Shown here: positions 39,896-50,500 of the stretch, piece after piece
Numbering within the stretch: position 1 is the first letter of the stretch
Layout: every line of letters starts with the position of its first letter
NCBI GenBank assembly: GCA_039182125.1
Contig: JBCDCH010000024.1
Coordinates: 1 to 58,996 of the forward strand
Source of the DNA: Planctomycetota bacterium
GTDB taxonomy: Bacteria; Planctomycetota; Phycisphaerae; Tepidisphaerales; Tepidisphaeraceae
DNA: 58,996 nt
Reading direction: 5' to 3'
Notes under the pieces: model-generated
What the model was told of the DNA's origin: nothing
The model's input: only the letters and a program-made list of their open reading frames with translations
Database searches by the model: none
Translations under genes and position numbers: made by a program

Positions 39896-41086
39896 ATGCC
39901 TTCCATCCTCGACGACTACCCGACCAAGCTCGACGCCCTGCGTCGCAAACATGCCGACCTCATCGAACGGCCCAACGCGGTCGATGAGCGTTGGTACAAC
40001 GGCGTATTTGATCGCTTCGAGCATCCGATCCTCACCGCCGAGCACGCGCCGATCGAGTGGCGGTACGATCTGAATCCCGAAACAGATCCCCGCCTCCAGC
40101 AACGCATCGGCGTCAACGCGACGATGAACAGCGGCGCGATCTTCCACGAGGGCAAGGTCAAGTTGATGGTCCGCGTCGAGGGGGATGACCGGAAAAGCTT
40201 CTTCGGTTTGGCCGAGAGCATCAACGGGCTCGACGGCTTTCGCTTCGTCGGCGATCCGATCGTGATGCCACCGCTGGAGGACGACGAAACCAACCACTAC
40301 GACATGCGTTTCGTCGAGCACGAGGACGGCACGATCTACGGCATGTTCTGCGTCGAGAAACACGACCCGAGCGGCGCGACCAATGCGGCGATTGCACTGG
40401 GTGGGCTCGCGCGGACGACCGACCTCGTCAACTGGGAACGCCTGCCGAACCTGCAAACGACGACCGCTCAGCAGCGCAACCACGTCCTGCATCCCAAGTT
40501 CGTTGATGGCAAGTACGCCTTCTACACCCGGCCGCAGAACTCGTTCATCCACGCCGAGAAGGACACCGGCGAGACCGCGACCGGCATCGGCTTCGGCCTC
40601 TGCGACTCGATGGACAAGCCGGTGATCGAAACCGAACGCCCCGTCGACGATCGCGTGTATCACACGATCAAGGAACTCAAGAACGGCCAGGGCCCGGCGC
40701 CGATCGAGACCAACGCCGGCTGGCTGCACCTCGCTCATGGCGTCCGCGAGTGCGCCGCCGGCTTCCGCTACGTGCTGTACATGTTCCTCACCGCGCTCGA
40801 CGACCCGGCCAAGATCATCGCCGCCCCGGGCGGTCACTTCCTCGCGCCGATGTTCGACGAGCGCGTCGGCGACGTGAGCAACGTCGCCTTCACCAACGGC
40901 TGGGTCCGCATGCCCGACGACACCGTGCTGATCTACTACGCCAGCTGCGACACCCGCATGCACGTCGCCCGCAGCACCGTCGGCCACCTGCTCGACTACG
41001 TCCAGAACACGCCAAGTGATCCGCGGCGGACGTACAAGTGCGTCGAGCAACGCCGGGCGTTGTGTGCCGCGAATCGCTCAAGATGA
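39896..41086 (+). CDS. 4-O-beta-D-mannosyl-D-glucose phosphorylase (GH130)
   Basis: The protein has 396 residues and is close to the GH130 subfamily 1 enzymes: WRYDLNPETDPRLQQRIGVNA, KLMVRVEGDDRKSFFGLAES, VYHTIKELKNGQGPAPIE, WLHLAHGVRECAAG and YYASCDTRMHVA all match what I recall of the Bacteroides enzyme. Phosphorolysis of mannosylglucose yields mannose 1-phosphate and glucose, feeding mannan degradation in the cytoplasm. No signal peptide is seen, as expected. The gene is convergent with a GT4 glycosyltransferase gene. Confidence 0.92.
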   Translation: MPSILDDYPTKLDALRRKHADLIERPNAVDERWYNGVFDRFEHPILTAEHAPIEWRYDLNPETDPRLQQRIGVNATMNSGAIFHEGKVKLMVRVEGDDRKSFFGLAESINGLDGFRFVGDPIVMPPLEDDETNHYDMRFVEHEDGTIYGMFCVEKHDPSGATNAAIALGGLARTTDLVNWERLPNLQTTTAQQRNHVLHPKFVDGKYAFYTRPQNSFIHAEKDTGETATGIGFGLCDSMDKPVIETERPVDDRVYHTIKELKNGQGPAPIETNAGWLHLAHGVRECAAGFRYVLYMFLTALDDPAKIIAAPGGHFLAPMFDERVGDVSNVAFTNGWVRMPDDTVLIYYASCDTRMHVARSTVGHLLDYVQNTPSDPRRTYKCVEQRRALCAANRSR

Positions 41087-41096
41087 CGATGGGTAG

Positions 41097-42353
41097 CTAG
41101 GCCGTCGCAGCTTCAGTACGTTCAGCCGCCTTCCCTGAAACCGTTGCTTCGACGTCGTCGATCATCTTGGCGCAGAGGATGTCCTGGCTCAGCGAGTTGC
41201 GGAGCACGCGCTGGGCTTCAGCGCCCATGTCAGCCAACCGCTGTTCGCTGGCGTCGGCCAGGTTGCGGATGGCGTTGACCGCGGCGTCGACGTCGCCGTG
41301 CGAGACGTGTTTGCCGAAGTCGTGGTTGTCCAACAGATCACTGACGTGCGACGGACGCGGGCCGAAGAACAGCACCGGTCGGCCCACCGCCATCGAGCCG
41401 TACACCTTGCACGGGTGAATGATCCCGACCATGTCGTCGCCGAGCGAAACCACATGCACGTCGCCCGCACTGAGCGAGTAGCGCAGCGTTTCAATCGGCT
41501 GGTAGGGCAGCGAGATGACGTTCTTCGCGCCGTGCTTCTTGATGAACGCTTCGACGTCCTTCTTGCCGAGCCCGCCGCCGACGAAGAGGAAGCGAATGCG
41601 GTCGTCGTCCTTGAAAGCGCGGGTCGCTTCGAGCAGCGTGTCGAGCGGGTTGCTGGGCGAGTGGTTGCCCGAGTACATGATGACGAACTTGCCGTCGAGT
41701 TCGTGCTTCTTGCGCCAGTGGTTCTCGTCGTGCGAAAGCGGGGCGTCGGCTTTCTCGTGGGGCCAGGGCGGGATGATGCTCATGCGATCCGCGACGGGCG
41801 CGCGAGCTTCGAGCCGGGCGGCCATGAACCGGTCCAGCGCGATCACGCGGGTGCTGTTGTGCAGGATCGTCTTGTTGATCGACTCGAGCAGGCGAGTGAT
41901 GAGATCGCCTTCCTTGATCTTCCCGAGCGCGATGAGCTGATCGGGGTTGAGGTCCATCGCCCAGTAGACGGTTGGCACCCGGCGGAACATGCGGACAATC
42001 GTGACCGCCGCCCCGATCAATGGCGGCGACGTGCTGAAGAGGATCGCATGGACGTTGCGCGTGAATAGCCCGGCGAAGATCGCCTGCAGTGCGAAGCTCG
42101 CGGTGCCGAGGATGCGCAGGAGGATGTTCTTCTTGCCGAAGGATGAAAAGGGGAGCCGGCGGATGTGGACGCCGTCGCGCTCCTCGCGCGGCTCGTATTT
42201 CCGCGTCGGATCGTCGTACCCAGCCCGGGACGTCACGACCTGCACGTTCCACCCACGTCGCGCCAGCTCCGCGGCGGCATCGTGCATGTGCTGGCCCACC
42301 GACGCGGGGTCGGGGACGTAAACCTGGCTGAGAATGAGGATGGACTTGGACAT
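41097..42353 (-). CDS. GT4-family glycosyltransferase
   Basis: The protein has 418 residues with a GT-B fold. The N-terminal domain (ILILSQVYVPDPASVGQHMHD, VVTSRAGYDD) and the C-terminal nucleotide-sugar domain (VIMYSGNHSPSNPLDTLLEA, FLFVGGGLGKKDVEAFI) are clear. It resembles the WbuB-type family used for surface polysaccharides. A hydrophobic stretch around 80-105 suggests membrane association. Acceptor and donor are unknown. Confidence 0.88.
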   Translation of the reverse strand: MSKSILILSQVYVPDPASVGQHMHDAAAELARRGWNVQVVTSRAGYDDPTRKYEPREERDGVHIRRLPFSSFGKKNILLRILGTASFALQAIFAGLFTRNVHAILFSTSPPLIGAAVTIVRMFRRVPTVYWAMDLNPDQLIALGKIKEGDLITRLLESINKTILHNSTRVIALDRFMAARLEARAPVADRMSIIPPWPHEKADAPLSHDENHWRKKHELDGKFVIMYSGNHSPSNPLDTLLEATRAFKDDDRIRFLFVGGGLGKKDVEAFIKKHGAKNVISLPYQPIETLRYSLSAGDVHVVSLGDDMVGIIHPCKVYGSMAVGRPVLFFGPRPSHVSDLLDNHDFGKHVSHGDVDAAVNAIRNLADASEQRLADMGAEAQRVLRNSLSQDILCAKMIDDVEATVSGKAAERTEAATA

Positions 42354-42455
42354 GGCGGGTACGACGCCGAGGGGGCTCGCGCGTGGTCAATGATGCCACA
42401 CGAACGTTAGCGCGGACGGGGTGCGGATTATCAGACCCGTTGCAAGGCAGGGTCT

Positions 42456-44090
42456 TCAACGGCGTAGCGCCTGCTGCGCCCTGTTCGCGGCACTGGCGGC
42501 GGCGATGTGCTTGCCGATGATGTCCATGACCACCGGCCCGCGGTCGGCGTAATCGGGCGGCAAGGTGGAGGTAATCACGCGCGTCGCCACCGCGCCCATC
42601 GGCTTGTTTTGGAAGTCCGCGTACGGGTCGGCTTCGGCTTCGTAACTGTCGAGGTCGTCGCGGTAGGTGATCGCCGTATCCCCGGAGGCCTCGATGGCTT
42701 CGGACATCCGACGCGCGTCTGGCTCGTCACGAATCAACATTACCGGTAGCACGCCCATTGTCCGCGCCTCGGTCACCATCGCCGCCAGCACGGGTACCGA
42801 ACCGACCGTTGGATCGTCGTCGGCCTGGAGCACAACGACCTTTGCCCGGCCCTTTCGACTCTGCTCACCCAGCAGTCGCACTGCGACTTCGAACCCTGCA
42901 GCAGGTGCGCCCGCGGATCCGTCGGCTTGACCGCCGGGGTGGCCGGTGGGGACACCCGAGAGTCGATCTTTGGCCATCGCCTGCAGCAGCGCGTTGTAGT
43001 TGTTCGTGAGCGGGATGACGTCGAAGAGAAACGCATTGGGGTGGTTGTTGGCCATCGCTTCGCGACAACGGTCGGTCTGCAGCTCGGGGCGGATCTCGTG
43101 CCGGTAATAGGCGACGCCGACTCGGATATTGTCGCTGAGCACGGACAATGCTTGAAGTGTCACGGCCAGGTAGTGCTTGAGGTAGGCGTTACTTTGCTCG
43201 AGGCTCCCGGTCGCGTCGATGGCGAGAACCAAATCGACGCCGGAGATGCTCAAGTCGCCCAACTCGACCTCGCGACGAAACCGGGGGTCCTCCGCATCGT
43301 CGATCACGGTCGGCTCGTCGAACCAGATGCTGCCGCCGTCGTAAGCCCGCGGCATCGGCGTGAGTTCGAGCGTGTTGGCCCACTTTCGCCAGTCGCCGAC
43401 CGACGCTTCGGGCGAGGGCGTGTCGGGTAGTTGGTTCAGCACGAAGCGGGTGCGATTGGCTTCGGCGTTGTCACCCCGAACGTTCCGGACGAGCCGCCCG
43501 ATCATGTTCTTGTCGCCCCAGGCGAGCAGCGCCTGACCGGCGGCCTCGAGCGTTGCACGGCCGTCGTCGGTGCCGAGGTCGTTCTGGGCGATCGCGCGAT
43601 TGATCAGGTCGGCAAACCGCGGCATGTCCCGTTCGACCGGCCGACCCGCCAGCGCGAGCAATAGCGGCCGCAACTCCGACCCGAGGAACACTTCGTCTTT
43701 GTACCGGCCGGTCGCGAGCTTGAGTCCCGCGTCCTGCCATGCGCGGACCTGTTCGTCGGTGAGCGAGGCATGGCGTGCGGCGAGTGCTTCCCATGCCGCT
43801 TGTGCGATGATCGGGTCCCCGCCGTCGGCGACTTCGACAAGTCGGGCCGTGAGTGGGGCACCGTCGTATCGGCTCAGCGAAATCACCGACACCAATCCGC
43901 CGAGCCGCGACTCGAAGTTCTCCGGTTTTCCGTAGAGCTTGGCGTAGAAGTCGAGCAACTGCGCGACGCCGTCATCCGTTGCGGCTTCCGATGTCGGCGC
44001 CGGTGCGGCGGGTTGGGCGATCGACGATCTCGGCGTCGTGCCGACGGCCAGTAGCAAGCCGGCCGCGACGAAGGGGCTGAACCAATGCAT
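42456..44090 (-). CDS. Secreted VWA-domain protein
   Basis: The protein has 544 residues. A signal peptide (to about SIAQ, residue 25) is followed by helical, HEAT-like sequence. The von Willebrand A domain begins at about residue 285 (VDLVLAIDATGSLEQSNAYL) with a DATGS metal-site motif; later KVVVLQADDDPTVG and VLPVMLIRDE are its further strands. Such proteins act as surface or periplasmic adhesion scaffolds. No partner is evident. Confidence 0.85.
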   Translation of the reverse strand: MHWFSPFVAAGLLLAVGTTPRSSIAQPAAPAPTSEAATDDGVAQLLDFYAKLYGKPENFESRLGGLVSVISLSRYDGAPLTARLVEVADGGDPIIAQAAWEALAARHASLTDEQVRAWQDAGLKLATGRYKDEVFLGSELRPLLLALAGRPVERDMPRFADLINRAIAQNDLGTDDGRATLEAAGQALLAWGDKNMIGRLVRNVRGDNAEANRTRFVLNQLPDTPSPEASVGDWRKWANTLELTPMPRAYDGGSIWFDEPTVIDDAEDPRFRREVELGDLSISGVDLVLAIDATGSLEQSNAYLKHYLAVTLQALSVLSDNIRVGVAYYRHEIRPELQTDRCREAMANNHPNAFLFDVIPLTNNYNALLQAMAKDRLSGVPTGHPGGQADGSAGAPAAGFEVAVRLLGEQSRKGRAKVVVLQADDDPTVGSVPVLAAMVTEARTMGVLPVMLIRDEPDARRMSEAIEASGDTAITYRDDLDSYEAEADPYADFQNKPMGAVATRVITSTLPPDYADRGPVVMDIIGKHIAAASAANRAQQALRR

Positions 44091-44157
44091 GGCGGGATGT
44101 TACCACGTCGGCCGTGATGCTTGCCGGGTTAACCCAACGAAAACGGACCGGGCCTGA

Positions 44158-45060
44158 CTATCGCCGGACGATGACCACCAGCGCCCCGGCCGCGATCAGT
44201 CCGCAGGCCGGGAAAAACATCGCTTGTGGCACCTCGCCGAGCACCGGCACCGCGAGCAGAGTCGCGAACACGACCTGCCCGAGTGACGTGATCGCGACCA
44301 CCTGCCCGCGGAGTTTGACCATCGCGAGGTTGAGAATGCTGTGCCCGACGGCGGTGGGGATGATGGCCAGCGCCAAGAGCAGTGCGATCTCTCGGCCGAC
44401 ATGGAGCGAGCCATCGGTGAGTTGGCTCACCTCACCGAGGGCAACGCCGCTGGCAAGGGTGATGACCGCCGCAGTGGCGTAGAGCGGCACGAGATAGCCG
44501 AAAATGCCCAACGCCTGATCCCCGGTCTTCTGCCGGGCACGCTTGGCCGAGACGAGATAGCCGACGGCGAGCGTCATGCTCCCGATGCAGATCAGGTCAC
44601 CGATCAGGCCGGCCTTCTCGACCCGTGCCGATCCCGCTGCAAGAACCAGGACGCCAACCACGGCCAGCGCGCTGCCCCAGACCTCCCGCCGGGTGACCTT
44701 TTCCCCGACCATCAGGTACAGCGCGAACGGCATCGCGACCGGGGAGAGGTTGACGATGAGCGACGCGTTGGCGGCGGTGGTCAGGCGGATGCCGATGAAC
44801 CACGTGATGAAGTGGGCCGCGAGCAGCGTCGCCGCCGGCAGCAACGCACGCACCGGGAGTACGGCTTTACCCGTTCGCCGCTCGGCGATCAGGAACGGCA
44901 CCAACACCGCCGCCGCCACGAGCAACCGTCCCGACGCGAGCAAAGACGGCGGCATGTCCGAGAGCTTGACAAAGATCACCGCCGTCGAAAGCGCGACCAC
45001 ACCGACGCCGAGCAGGATGTACATCGAAAGCAGTGACTCGGATGCGGCGGGGCGTTCCAC
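44158..45060 (-). CDS. EamA/DMT-family transporter
   Basis: The protein has 300 residues and ten hydrophobic helices in two repeats, the typical EamA layout: ALSTAVIFVKLSDMPPSLLASG in repeat one and AIIPTAVGHSILNLAMVKL in repeat two. It is a drug/metabolite exporter-type inner membrane protein. The substrate is unknown. It is transcribed away from the Erm-like gene. Confidence 0.88.
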   Translation of the reverse strand: MERPAASESLLSMYILLGVGVVALSTAVIFVKLSDMPPSLLASGRLLVAAAVLVPFLIAERRTGKAVLPVRALLPAATLLAAHFITWFIGIRLTTAANASLIVNLSPVAMPFALYLMVGEKVTRREVWGSALAVVGVLVLAAGSARVEKAGLIGDLICIGSMTLAVGYLVSAKRARQKTGDQALGIFGYLVPLYATAAVITLASGVALGEVSQLTDGSLHVGREIALLLALAIIPTAVGHSILNLAMVKLRGQVVAITSLGQVVFATLLAVPVLGEVPQAMFFPACGLIAAGALVVIVRR

Positions 45061-45363
45061 TGGTGGACAAGCGTAGGTGTTTGTCCTGGTAGGGGCTGAT
45101 GCCGGTGGAGCGGCATCCTGAAGCCGGTCGAGAAAGGCACATACTCGGATCGGTCAACGGGCTGCCTATTGTCGAAACCAAACGGCTTTAGATTTTACCG
45201 ATGTTGATCAAGTAGCACCTGACTCCGCTGATGACACCGCTTGGCGCCAATCGTGGTGATTGGCTGCTCTGTTGTGGCATGGGCGGAAGTTTCGTCGGGC
45301 GTTCTGCCCGCGGGTGCTTCCATCAACGCGTCATTCATCTGACGCCCAGTCGGGGCCAGCCTG
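45061..45363. other. Intergenic region with no gene seen
   Basis: This 303-base spacer lies between the divergent transporter and Erm-like genes. No leader peptide with clear signals or strong hairpin can be identified, though inducible erm genes often have one. An open frame from 45231 overlaps the methyltransferase start but shows no family or codon support. Confidence 0.5.
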
Positions 45364-46197
45364 ATGGCTTTACAACATTCGCAGAACTTCCTGCACAGCC
45401 GTCGGCTTGTACGGGAGATGGTCGCGGCTTCTTCGCTGTCCGCCGTGGACCATGTCTATGAAATTGGTCCCGGTCGAGGGATCATCACATCGGAACTTGC
45501 TCGACGTTGTCGGCGTGTCGACGCGATCGAGGCGGATACGGCTTTGGTTGCCGAGCTTCGTCGGCGTTTTGCCGGCGATCCGCACGTCCACATCCGGAAC
45601 GGCGACGTGCTGAGAGACAGATTGCCGAGAGGGCCGTTCAAGGTGTTCGCCAATCTTCCGTTCAATCGAACGGCCGCGATCATGCGGCTCTTGTTCGCCG
45701 GCCGGCATCCTCCCACCGATGCGTACCTGATCCTTCAGCGTGAGGCGGCCGCAAAGTATGCGGGGTTCGGGCGTAGGACGCTGCTATCGACGGTGCATGA
45801 GCCTTGGTATGTGATGGAAAAAGTCAGATCGCTGGCCCGTTCGGACTTCCGCCCACGACCGGGAGTCGAGACGGTGTTGCTACGGGTGCTTCCGCGTCGA
45901 TCACCGCCAATCCCGTTGTCGGCACGCGGTGAGTTCGCGGACCTTGTCGCGATTGGCTTTTGCGGCAAGCGGAAGAACCTGCAGAACAACTTACGGGGAT
46001 TACTCGGGCGACGGCAGTTTCGGCGGTTGGCGGATGATCTCGGTTTTCATGCCCAAACACTCGCGAGTGGATTGACGTCCAAGCAGTGGCATGCCTTGTT
46101 CGATTACGTTCGGCGCGAGGTTTGTCCACGACGCAGGGCCATAGTTGCTGGCGCGTTCGCTAGAGCCGGTCGGCCGACGAGGCGCGGTCGATCATGA
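45364..46197 (+). CDS. Erm-like rRNA adenine N6-methyltransferase
   Basis: The protein has 277 residues. SQNFLHSRRLVREMV and VYEIGPGRGIITSELA give the SAM site, DAIEADTALVAEL the acidic strand, and FANLPFNRTAAIMRLLF replaces the NLPY motif. The LPFN form and YLILQREAAAKYAG fit the Erm branch better than KsgA. Erm enzymes methylate A2058 of 23S rRNA and give macrolide-lincosamide-streptogramin B resistance. The C-terminal half is basic and helical, as expected for rRNA binding. Activity and target need testing; a KsgA-like role cannot be excluded. Confidence 0.82.
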   Translation: MALQHSQNFLHSRRLVREMVAASSLSAVDHVYEIGPGRGIITSELARRCRRVDAIEADTALVAELRRRFAGDPHVHIRNGDVLRDRLPRGPFKVFANLPFNRTAAIMRLLFAGRHPPTDAYLILQREAAAKYAGFGRRTLLSTVHEPWYVMEKVRSLARSDFRPRPGVETVLLRVLPRRSPPIPLSARGEFADLVAIGFCGKRKNLQNNLRGLLGRRQFRRLADDLGFHAQTLASGLTSKQWHALFDYVRREVCPRRRAIVAGAFARAGRPTRRGRS

Positions 46198-46271
46198 GCC
46201 ATGACGAAAAACCGCCGACCGGTGTGGATGCACCGGTCGGCGGTTCATTCGCTGTTCCCGAGCGGCACGTG

Positions 46272-47288
46272 TTACGCCGTCGCGTATTGGCTCACCTTGT
46301 ACTTCTCTTGGCCCTTCATCTGGTCGTAGATCCAGGCGTAGGTTTGCTCCATGCCGTGGCGGAGGGAGATCGACGGGGCCCAGCCGAGCTTTTCCTTGAT
46401 GAGGGTGTTGTCGGAGTTGCGGCCGCGGACGCCTTTGGGGGCGTCGAGGTTGTAGCTGCGTTCGAGCTTGATGCCGGCGATGTCCTCGACGATGTCGACG
46501 AGTTGGTTGATCGAGACGAGTTCGTCAGATCCGAGGTTCAGCGGCTCGGTCACGTCGGAGTGCGTGATGCGGTCGATGCCTTCGAGGCAGTCGTCGATGT
46601 ACATGAACGAGCGGGTCTGCTCGCCGTCGCCCCAGATTTCCATGCGGTGGTCGCCGGACATCTTGGCCTGGATGACCTTGCGACACATGGCGGCGGGGGC
46701 TTTCTCACGACCGCCGTCGTAGGTGCCGTACGGGCCGTAGACGTTGTGGAATCGGGCGACGCGGGCGCGGAAGCCTTCGTCCTCTCGGAAGTGCCGGCAG
46801 AGGCGTTCGGAGAAGAGTTTTTCCCACCCGTAGCCGTCCTCGGGCATGGCGGGGTAGGCGTCGGCTTCCTTGAGCGCGGTGACGTCGGCTTCGACCTGCT
46901 TGTCGCCGTTGTAGACGCAGGCGCTCGAAGCGTAGAAGTAGTTCTTGACGTCGGCCTTGTTGGCTTCCTGCAGCAGGTGTGTGTTGATGAGGATGCTCAT
47001 CATGCACAGCAGCTTGTTGTTCTCGATGAAGCCCATCCCGCCCATGTTGCAGGCGAGGTTGTAGACGGTGTCGCGGCCCTTGACGGCGTCGGTGCACTTC
47101 TCGACGAGGTTGAGATCGGCTTGGACGTTCTCGGCCTCGGGGTGGACCATGTACCATTGGTCGAACGGTTTGATGTCGACGACGCGGACGTCGGTGTGGC
47201 CGGTGGCGATGAGTTTCTTGGCGAGGTGTCCGCCGATGAATCCGCCGCCGCCGCAGACGACGACCTTTCCGTCTTTTCCGTTGCTCAT
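46272..47288 (-). CDS. GDP-mannose 3,5-epimerase-like SDR enzyme
   Basis: The protein has 338 residues. The Rossmann motif is VVCGGGGFIGGHL. The active site is YASSACVYNGDKQ, with Tyr-x3-Lys at DGYGWEKLFSE. GGREKAPAAMCRKVIQAK, WGDGEQTRSFMYIDDC and GVRGRNSDNTLIKEKLGWAP match plant GDP-mannose 3,5-epimerase, which makes GDP-L-galactose (ascorbate and cell-wall sugars). A GGAGAAAAG ribosome-binding site precedes the ATG at 47288. The product in this organism is unproven; other NDP-sugar epimerase roles are possible. Confidence 0.9.
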   Translation of the reverse strand: MSNGKDGKVVVCGGGGFIGGHLAKKLIATGHTDVRVVDIKPFDQWYMVHPEAENVQADLNLVEKCTDAVKGRDTVYNLACNMGGMGFIENNKLLCMMSILINTHLLQEANKADVKNYFYASSACVYNGDKQVEADVTALKEADAYPAMPEDGYGWEKLFSERLCRHFREDEGFRARVARFHNVYGPYGTYDGGREKAPAAMCRKVIQAKMSGDHRMEIWGDGEQTRSFMYIDDCLEGIDRITHSDVTEPLNLGSDELVSINQLVDIVEDIAGIKLERSYNLDAPKGVRGRNSDNTLIKEKLGWAPSISLRHGMEQTYAWIYDQMKGQEKYKVSQYATA

Positions 47289-47520
47289 GTCTTTTCTCCG
47301 AGTGGAACGTGCTTGGCTGTTGAAGTTGGGACGCCGCCACCGACGAGTCGGGTCGCGGCCTTGGATGATGAGAGCATGGCACACGGGAATCAAGAACGTT
47401 CTCCGTACTCTGAAAGAATGCCGCCCCATAACATGCGACGCACGCAGCGGATGCGGTCGATTCGGCAGAACCGGCACGACCCGACCGCATGAACTTGTGT
47501 CTAGTCCGTTGGAGGCCGTT

Positions 47521-50500
47521 ATGACCGATGTTCAAGCCGAACCGACAACCCAGCCCCAAGGCGACACACCCAAGCCCCGCAAGCGGCGTTGGCTCCGATG
47601 GCTGTTGGGCGTCGTGGCGGTGCTGCTCATTGGTTTGGTGTTGTTTGTCGCACTGTTGCCGACGCTGATTTCGACCGGGCCTGGCACGAAGGCCGCGCTC
47701 GGCTTTGTCGAGCCGTTAATCGATGGGAAGCTGACCGTCGACGAGTTGTCGGTCGGCTGGTTCAGCGGCACATCGCTGGGCGGCGTCGCGCTCTACGACA
47801 ACGCCGGCCAACTCGTCGCTTCGGTCGATCGGCTCGACTCCGAACTCACGCTGCTCGGCGCGCTCGGCAGCGAACTCGACTTCGGCGAAACCACCGGCGT
47901 CATCGACCTCAACCGCGTCCGCATCGACAAGGACGGCAACACCAACCTCGCCACGATCTTTGCCCCGATGATGGAAGGCGACTCGGATTCCGAGTTGCCA
48001 GGGATTGTCGGCAACTTCGACGTGAAGATCGAAGGCGCGCTGGAGTACATGATTCCCGACGAGCAGGGCGGCGGGGCCGGGACGTTGATGATCCGCGACG
48101 GCCGTCTGGCGGCGGACGTGACCGACCTCAACGGGCCGATCACCGTGCAGGTGTCGCTGCCGCTGACGCAGGACGGCCAGACGCGGAGCCGCATCGTGAT
48201 CGACGGGACCGCCGACGTTCTCGACGACGGTGCGTTGGACATGCAGGGCTTGACCGCGTCGGGCGACCTGATGCTCGAGCAGTTCGATCTGGCGTTGCTC
48301 GATCCGGTGCTGCAGTTGCTTGGCAAGTCCGAGCGTTTCGCCGGTGTTGTCGATGGCAAGATCACCGCGACACGGACGGGCGAAGTCACCCAGATCGCCG
48401 GCACGATCGGTGCGGCCGATCTGGTCACGTCGGGGTTGCCGGGCGAGGTCACGACGTTGGCGGTCGGCGTGCTCGAGGTCCGGCCGACGGTGTCGTTCGA
48501 TCCCGGCGGCGACCTGTCGTTGGACATTGATCTTATCCACGAAGGCCGGGCGGTCTTTCACGCCGACGGCGTGATGCCGGTGGCCACGTTGGGTGCGATC
48601 GACGGCCTGCCCGCCGGCCGGATGAACGTGCAGGCGGACCTGCCGACGGGGGTGCTCGCGCTGGCCGGGCCGTTCGTCCCGGCCGATTATCGTGCGATGC
48701 TGACCGACCTCGCGGTGACCGCCGAGGCCAACCTTAACCCGTCGGCCGGTGGCCCCGCGTTGCCGTTCGCCGTCACCGCCAACCGTGGCGACAAACGCAT
48801 CCTCAACGCGTTCGGCACCATTACCGAACTCCAGCTCGGCGAAGACTTCGCGGTGGCGTTCGAGGGTGTCGACATCGGCAAGATCGACGTGGCGGATCTG
48901 CTGGCGTTTACCAACATCGAGGCTGTCGAGGCCACGCTTGCCGAGCAGCAGATCACCTTGCCCAGCGGCATCGTTTCGTTTAGTGGCGGCGGGCGGTTTG
49001 CTGGCGATGTGTTCACCCCGACCGAGTCGGTCGTGGCCAAGGTCAGCTATCTCACCATCGGCAAGGCCGGCCGGGGGTTGGTCGCCGACCATCTCGTTCA
49101 AGTGAGCACCGACCGGCCGGTCGATCTGACCGCCGGTATCACGGCCGAGCAATTCCGCGTGATCGTCAACGGCAATCGCGTCATCCTCGATGCCGATGTT
49201 CAGGATCTCATCCAAGGTGATGCCGGGGTCGCGGCACGGGTCAACGTGCGGAAGTTCCAGGCGGGCGATCCGAGCCAACTGGCCGAGGCGTTCGACGTGC
49301 CGATCGAGGGCTTCGACATCGACGGCGGCGCGGTCGTCTTCGGCGGCGCGCTCACGCTCGACACCACCACGCCACAACCGACGATCGCGACGGTCGGTCA
49401 GGTCCGCCTGATGCTCGATCGCATGGGCGTGGTGCAACAAGCCGACCCGGCGGACCCGGCGAGCGAGCCGCGGACGTTGCTCGAACGGTCCGACACGTTC
49501 GTGCTCCTCGCCGACATGAACCTGTCGGACGATCTCAATCTCCGGTCCCTGCGTGGCTCGCTCAACGACGACGCGCTGCTCATCGAAGCTCACGCCAACG
49601 TCTACGACCTCGAACGCCAACGCTCCTTGGACAACGCCCGGCTGCTGATCAACGCCGACATGGATCGGCTGACGCCGAAGCTGCGGGACATCCTCGGCGA
49701 CACGGCACGCGGGGCGGGGCCGATGATCGTCGATATGCGTGTGGCCGGGAGTTACCCGGCCGACGCCGACGAGCCGTTGCGGATGCTCTCCGCCGAAGGC
49801 AAGGTCACCTTGCAGGAACTCGACGCGTACGGCATGGAGATGCGCAGCGGCAACATGCCGATCACGCTCGCCGGTGGCGTGTTGGACATCGACGGCGGGG
49901 CCTTGGTCAACGGCGGGCGCGGCAACACCGATCTGTCGATCGACCTCACGCAGGACGTGCCGGTGCTGTCGATGCCCGACCGCGTGCAGGTGCTGCGTGA
50001 TTCGCAGATCAACTCGCTCGCGATGCAGATCATCGGCTCGACGGCCGGCTCGTTCGGACGCGAAACTACCCGCGCGGCTGGTTTCATCGACGTGTCACTT
50101 CTCGAAGCCAGACAAGTCCCGCTGAATTTCGAGCAACTCGCGGCGGGCCGTGGTCGGTTGCGGGTTGCGTTTTCCCTACGCGAGATGGACATCGAGTCCG
50201 AGGCGATCGGTAACGCCCTGGCGGCGGTGGCGCAGGTCCCGCAGCTGGGCTCGGTGCTCGGCCGGGCGAGCAATCTCAACCGCCTGAGCGGCCTCATCAA
50301 TGACGGCGAGTTGCTCATCGACGACGGCGTCGCCAACATCAACATCTCGCTCAACGTGTTTGATCCCCGCGAAGGCATGGGCGGTCCGCTGTATCCGATT
50401 GGACTGGCCGGGCGAGTCAACCTCTCGACGTTCAGCCAGGAAATGACGATGACGCTCGGGCCGGAGCTGACCAAAAAGTGGTTCGGTGACGACATCGCAC

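Noticed and set aside
45231-45461. Leader peptide for the Erm-like gene
   Set aside because: The frame overlaps the methyltransferase start in another frame and lacks a ribosome-binding site and attenuator hairpins.
47716-49620. 634-residue open frame opposite the AsmA-like gene
   Set aside because: No family similarity; the plus-strand gene has a clear membrane anchor and conserved ends.
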